Shown here piece after piece: positions 13,431 to 16,067 of a stretch of 16,067 nucleotides of DNA. The position numbers and the translations under genes were made by a program. The DNA is from Methanomicrobiales archaeon (GTDB taxonomy: Archaea > Halobacteriota > Methanomicrobia > Methanomicrobiales > Methanomicrobiaceae). Each line of letters opens with the position of its first letter. Position 1 is the first letter of the stretch. The notes beneath the pieces are model-generated. The model saw only the letters and a program-made list of their open reading frames with translations, did no database searches and had not been told where the DNA came from. Location: NCBI GenBank assembly GCA_012523385.1, contig JAAYIO010000135.1:1-16067 (forward strand), in the 5' to 3' direction.

Positions 13431-14033
13431 TTATATGTGCACGTGTAGCAGATCGCGGTGATGTGAGAAAACAGTGGCTCCCGACTCTGTCACCACCGCA
13501 TCCAGTGTCTGGTCGGTTGGTTCATGAGGGATATGTTGACATTCCTGCACTGCAAATGCGACACCAACAGTCGGAAAGTGGGTATTTTTGGCAAGGAACC
13601 GGTCATAGTATCCGGCACCATACCCGATGCGGTTTCCAAGCGCATCAAACCCGAGGAGAGGTATCAGGGCTACATCTATCTCTGTTGGGTCTGCAGGTAT
13701 CTCATTTCCCAGAGGTTCTGGCACATGAAAGGTGCCCGGCACCAGCACATCCAACGTTTTGATATAAGAGAATCTGAGACTGCAATCTGCACGCTGGATT
13801 ATAGGCACGATGACGTGCTTGCCTTCCTCGAGCAGTCTAACAATAAGTGGCGAGGTGTCAACCTCTGGATGTTTAGAGACGTACACAAGGATTGTGTCAA
13901 ATGGTTTAAGTAGGCTAAAGAGGTGTTGTGCTATCTCTGCACTGCGGGTTGCATACTGTTCAGGTGAAATTTCCTGTCTGGTGAGACGCAGGGCATCCCG
14001 CAATTGTTCTTTATCGGATTTAGTTGCGTTCAT
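13431..14033 (-). CDS. 5-formyltetrahydrofolate cyclo-ligase family protein
   Basis: The bacterial and eukaryotic family members convert 5-formyl-THF to methenyl-THF using ATP. The reading frame stays open upstream to 14207, but that part is unlike the family. The fold begins at 'MNATKSDKEQLRDALRLTRQ', so I place the start at ATG 14033, giving 200 residues, the usual size. The ATP and substrate loop 'GNRIGYGAGYYDRFL' (133-147) and the basic N-terminal helix are present. Methanogens use tetrahydromethanopterin as C1 carrier, so the true substrate in this organism is open: a repair role on folate or pterin, or another ATP-dependent cyclisation. No clear SD precedes the start; the 64-nt gap to the 3-dehydroquinate dehydratase gene is otherwise empty. 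Confidence 0.9.
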   Translation of the reverse strand: MNATKSDKEQLRDALRLTRQEISPEQYATRSAEIAQHLFSLLKPFDTILVYVSKHPEVDTSPLIVRLLEEGKHVIVPIIQRADCSLRFSYIKTLDVLVPGTFHVPEPLGNEIPADPTEIDVALIPLLGFDALGNRIGYGAGYYDRFLAKNTHFPTVGVAFAVQECQHIPHEPTDQTLDAVVTESGATVFSHHRDLLHVHI

Positions 14034-14097
14034 GGTGTATTTTTCCGTGGGGATCTCGGGGTGCAGATTGTCGTGGAAGCGTATAGATGGCAACCGA

Positions 14098-14715
14098 TTA
14101 TTCAAGCAGACGCAGTATCTCGCGTATCTCTTTGATATGATACTGTCCCTCTGCTGTCGGCGTTCCGCAATGGCAGTATACCATCTCTGACCCAAAAAGA
14201 CCAGCAAGTACCCTGCCGTATCTGAGTTTATTTCCCATTGTTCCGGTGCATATCGAACCTGAAGCCGCGGCGGTGAAACTCAAAAGACGTAAGAGATCGT
14301 CTTTGGAATGAGATGTCGTGATTATTTTCGGGATGTCCCCATATGCCCGGAGTCTCTTCTCACAGGCATTCAGTGTCTGGGTGTCAGGTGTATCGAACAG
14401 ATGAAGGGATGCAATGACACCCGCGCCGCGCGTTCTGACCTCGGGTGCATACGCAGAAAACTTTTCTTCGATGTCAATGTATGCCGCAAAGAAACACCAC
14501 GGTTCAACAATGCCCCACCATTCAGCCGGACTCCCGGAGAACATCCCTCCTTCGGCGCTGCTCCGTAGTGTTACGATAAAGGGCACATCGTCTCTTTGGC
14601 AGATTACATCCGGTTCTGCGTCGAAGAGGTCGATGCGCAGTTCAATATAATCTGCACCTGAATCGACTGCCGTATCAAAATCTGCCATGTCTGTCAGGGC
14701 TACCACGGTCTTCAT
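14098..14715 (-). CDS. aroD: 3-Dehydroquinate dehydratase, type I
   Basis: This enzyme dehydrates 3-dehydroquinate to 3-dehydroshikimate in aromatic amino-acid synthesis through a Schiff base. The 205 residues form a compact TIM barrel. Catalytic and binding residues seen are Glu25 and Arg27 in 'YIELRIDLF', His105 in 'IASLHLFDT', Schiff-base Lys130 in 'IPKIITTSHSKDD', Arg165 in 'NKLRYGRVL' and Gln191 in 'TAEGQYH'. Thr187 replaces the usual Ser of the S-A-P-G-Q loop and Glu replaces the Pro. The usual H-D-F after the catalytic His is H-L-F. These are tolerable changes but mark a divergent member. Bacterial AroD is about 250 residues. No other shikimate gene lies in the window. A TATA-like TTAATA (minus) lies near 14750. 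Confidence 0.9.
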   Translation of the reverse strand: MKTVVALTDMADFDTAVDSGADYIELRIDLFDAEPDVICQRDDVPFIVTLRSSAEGGMFSGSPAEWWGIVEPWCFFAAYIDIEEKFSAYAPEVRTRGAGVIASLHLFDTPDTQTLNACEKRLRAYGDIPKIITTSHSKDDLLRLLSFTAAASGSICTGTMGNKLRYGRVLAGLFGSEMVYCHCGTPTAEGQYHIKEIREILRLLE

Positions 14716-14783
14716 AGGTTTTCAGTAAGTATGTTTTTGTGCGTGTGCGGTATTAAGTGTCGTTTCTGCATGGAAGACAGACG

Positions 14784-14800
14784 ATCCTCCCAGAGAGGAT
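14784..14800. repeat. Inverted repeat in the aroD / radical SAM divergent gap
   Basis: ATCCTC-ccaga-GAGGAT forms a 6-bp stem, extendable by a G-T wobble and one C-G pair, in the region between the divergent aroD and radical SAM genes. It could be an operator or an mRNA hairpin in a long leader; its right arm contains a GAGG. Confidence 0.3.
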
Positions 14801-14833
14801 TGATACCTTCAAGTGAGTTTAGCCCGAACATAT

Positions 14834-15613
14834 ATGCTATCTGGTGGTCTGTTGAACATTAATTTTGGAGGATTTGTCCCGTTAAGTACCGTTGACTGGA
14901 GAGGGCGGTCGGTTTGTACAGTATTTCTGCGGGGATGCCCGGTTCACTGCCACTATTGCCATAATGTCGAACTTCAGGGGGGTGCTGATTCTCGCACCAC
15001 TGAGGAGATTCTTGACCTGATTCAGTCATCCCGTATGCTCATATCGGGGGTTATCTTCTCCGGTGGTGAACCGACAATGCAGAAAGATGCATTAATTGCG
15101 CTTGCTGAAGGGTGCCGTGCGATGGGTCTCAGGGTCGGTGTCCAGACGAATGGTGTCTTTCCCGAAACTCTGGAGGCGCTTATTAGTCGCTCCCTTCTCG
15201 ACCTTGTTCATCTTGACATCAAAACCCGCTGGGAACATTATCCCAAACTGCTGAAAGTAAAACCTGAGGTGACAGAAAAGGTGCAGCGCTCTCTTGCTCT
15301 CTGTTGTGAAGCACATAAGAATGGAACGCTCTCTGAGTTTCAGGTGGTGGTCACTCTCTTTCCGGGCCGTGAGGATGATGTGGCGTATATCTCCCGCGAA
15401 GCGCCGGATGTTGACTTTGTATTAAATCAAGGCGTTACCGGTGATATCACGCCCATGTCGTTTTATGAACTCAAGTCCCTTGCAGATAAAATTCAGCGTC
15501 CGGTCCGGATACGAACGCGAGAGGACGGAGAAGTCACCTATAAAAACGGGCAGATTATTATTGCTGATTCGATTGTTTTAACCGACATTCTTCAGGCCCG
15601 CCGAAAATATTGA
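14834..15613 (+). CDS. Radical SAM activating protein, NrdG/PflA-like
   Basis: This enzyme uses a 4Fe-4S cluster and S-adenosylmethionine to make the glycyl radical in an anaerobic enzyme, most likely class III ribonucleotide reductase (inference). From ATG 14834 it has 259 residues. 'NFGGFVPLSTVDW' is the typical N-terminal signature of this group. The cluster motif C-x3-C-x2-C is Cys35, Cys39 and Cys42 in 'GCPVHCHYCHN', and SAM-binding 'GGEP' is at 77-80. A C-terminal segment after 'VRIRTREDGEV' extends the core. The start is uncertain: GTG 14813 and TTG 14852 (GGTGGT 3 nt upstream) are also in frame. A TATA-like CATATATG overlaps the ATG and would favour TTG 14852. No glycyl-radical enzyme gene is in the window. 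Confidence 0.87.
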   Translation: MLSGGLLNINFGGFVPLSTVDWRGRSVCTVFLRGCPVHCHYCHNVELQGGADSRTTEEILDLIQSSRMLISGVIFSGGEPTMQKDALIALAEGCRAMGLRVGVQTNGVFPETLEALISRSLLDLVHLDIKTRWEHYPKLLKVKPEVTEKVQRSLALCCEAHKNGTLSEFQVVVTLFPGREDDVAYISREAPDVDFVLNQGVTGDITPMSFYELKSLADKIQRPVRIRTREDGEVTYKNGQIIIADSIVLTDILQARRKY

Positions 15614-15628
15614 ACTGAGGAGGTATAT

Positions 15629-16067
15629 ATGAAAGTAATCGGAGTCGTTGGCCTTCCCGGAAGTGGGAAAGGTGAATTTTCACGAATTGCAGGAGAATTT
15701 GAAATTCCTGTTATCGTGATGGGGGATTCAATCCGGGAATATGTCCGCACATCCGGCCAGATGCTGTCTGACCTATAAATGGGTGAAGCGTCAGCAGAGC
15801 TTCGTGCACAGATGGGACGCGATGCGATTGCACAACTCACCATTCCGCGCGTGGAGGCGACCGGGGCAGAGGTAGTAATTATCGATGGAATACGCAGTGA
15901 AGCAGAAGTCAGTCTCTTCAGGGATCACTTCTCTGATTTCTGTCTGGTGGGTGTTGCCTCTCACTTTGCGGTGCGTCTGGAACGAATATTTGGGCGGGGA
16001 AGAGAGGATGATGTCACCTCAGCAGAAGAGCTCACCGCACGCGATGAGCGGGAATGCGGCTGGGGAC
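15629..16067 (+). pseudogene. UPF0200-type P-loop kinase with in-frame TAA (continues past window)
   Basis: The frame starts at ATG 15629 with a near-perfect SD (GAGGAGGT, 15617-15624), 15 nt after the radical SAM gene. It encodes a P-loop 'GLPGSGKGEFS' (8-18) and 'VIVMGDSIREYVR' (28-40), as in archaeal UPF0200 nucleotide-kinase-like proteins (dephospho-CoA kinase or adenylate kinase relatives, function unsettled). At codon 50 there is TAA (15776-15778), immediately followed by ATG. The same frame then stays open to the window end and keeps family features: 'ELRAQMGRDAIA', 'VVIIDGIRSEAEV', 'FGRGREDDV', 'RDERECGWG'. Frame and length are intact around the stop, so one base substitution or a sequencing error explains it best. 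Re-initiation at ATG 15779 would make a separate protein without a P-loop. Confidence 0.75.

Noticed and set aside
14034..14207. In-frame extension of the cyclo-ligase ORF upstream to 14207
   Set aside because: The extra 58 residues overlap the aroD gene and do not resemble the family; the recognised fold starts at MNATKSD (14033).
15593..15843. Minus-strand ORF opposite the UPF0200 kinase gene
   Set aside because: The plus strand has a strong SD and kinase motifs; the opposite frame has repetitive Ile/Thr/Ser/Pro composition typical of shadow frames.

Overview
The window looks like chromosomal DNA of a methanogenic archaeon, most likely order Methanomicrobiales (inference). The pointers are SecF placed before SecD, an archaeal Sm-like protein, a two-ring CDC48/VAT ATPase, an AglJ-type surface glycosyltransferase, a fuculose-phosphate-type aldolase, a UPF0200 kinase, RtcB with archease, and small proteins I associate with methanogens. 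Several genes have an AT-rich TATA-like box about 26-30 nt before the start codon and no Shine-Dalgarno (SD), as expected of leaderless archaeal transcripts; others carry a GAGG-type SD. I saw no tRNA, rRNA, insertion sequence, CRISPR array or prophage. Coding density is high, and no gap exceeds about 210 nt.

Layout. 1-2318 (minus): an RNA-repair operon of a small Cys protein, archease, RtcB and a partial gene joined to rtcB by an ATGA overlap. 2373-2859 (minus): a winged-helix-like DUF2551-type protein behind a possible 43-codon ORF. 2893-5228 (plus): secF-secD with an ATGA overlap. 5294-6733 (plus): thioredoxin, an EndoIII/MagIII-like DNA glycosylase and a class II aldolase. 6708-9247 (minus): LSm, a Cys-rich winged-helix protein, a pilin-like membrane protein, a two-helix membrane protein with CxxC pairs, and an AglJ-like glycosyltransferase that overlaps the aldolase tail to tail. 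9382-13292 (minus): CDC48/VAT, an Hsp20-like protein and class I fructose-1,6-bisphosphatase. 13431-14715 (minus): a 5-formyl-THF cyclo-ligase family protein and type I 3-dehydroquinate dehydratase. 14834-16067 (plus): an NrdG/PflA-like radical SAM activase, then a UPF0200 P-loop kinase with an in-frame TAA.

How the genes work together. Archease and RtcB form a known RNA ligation pair. SecF and SecD form one translocase subcomplex. CDC48 and Hsp20 form a protein quality-control pair behind a promoter flanked by two perfect inverted repeats. The glycosyltransferase and two membrane proteins suggest a cell-envelope cluster. The rest is housekeeping metabolism. I do not see a clearly new multi-gene system. 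The sharpest oddities are the stop codon inside the UPF0200 kinase gene, and a TGA exactly where a fourth Fe-S cysteine is expected in the DNA glycosylase.
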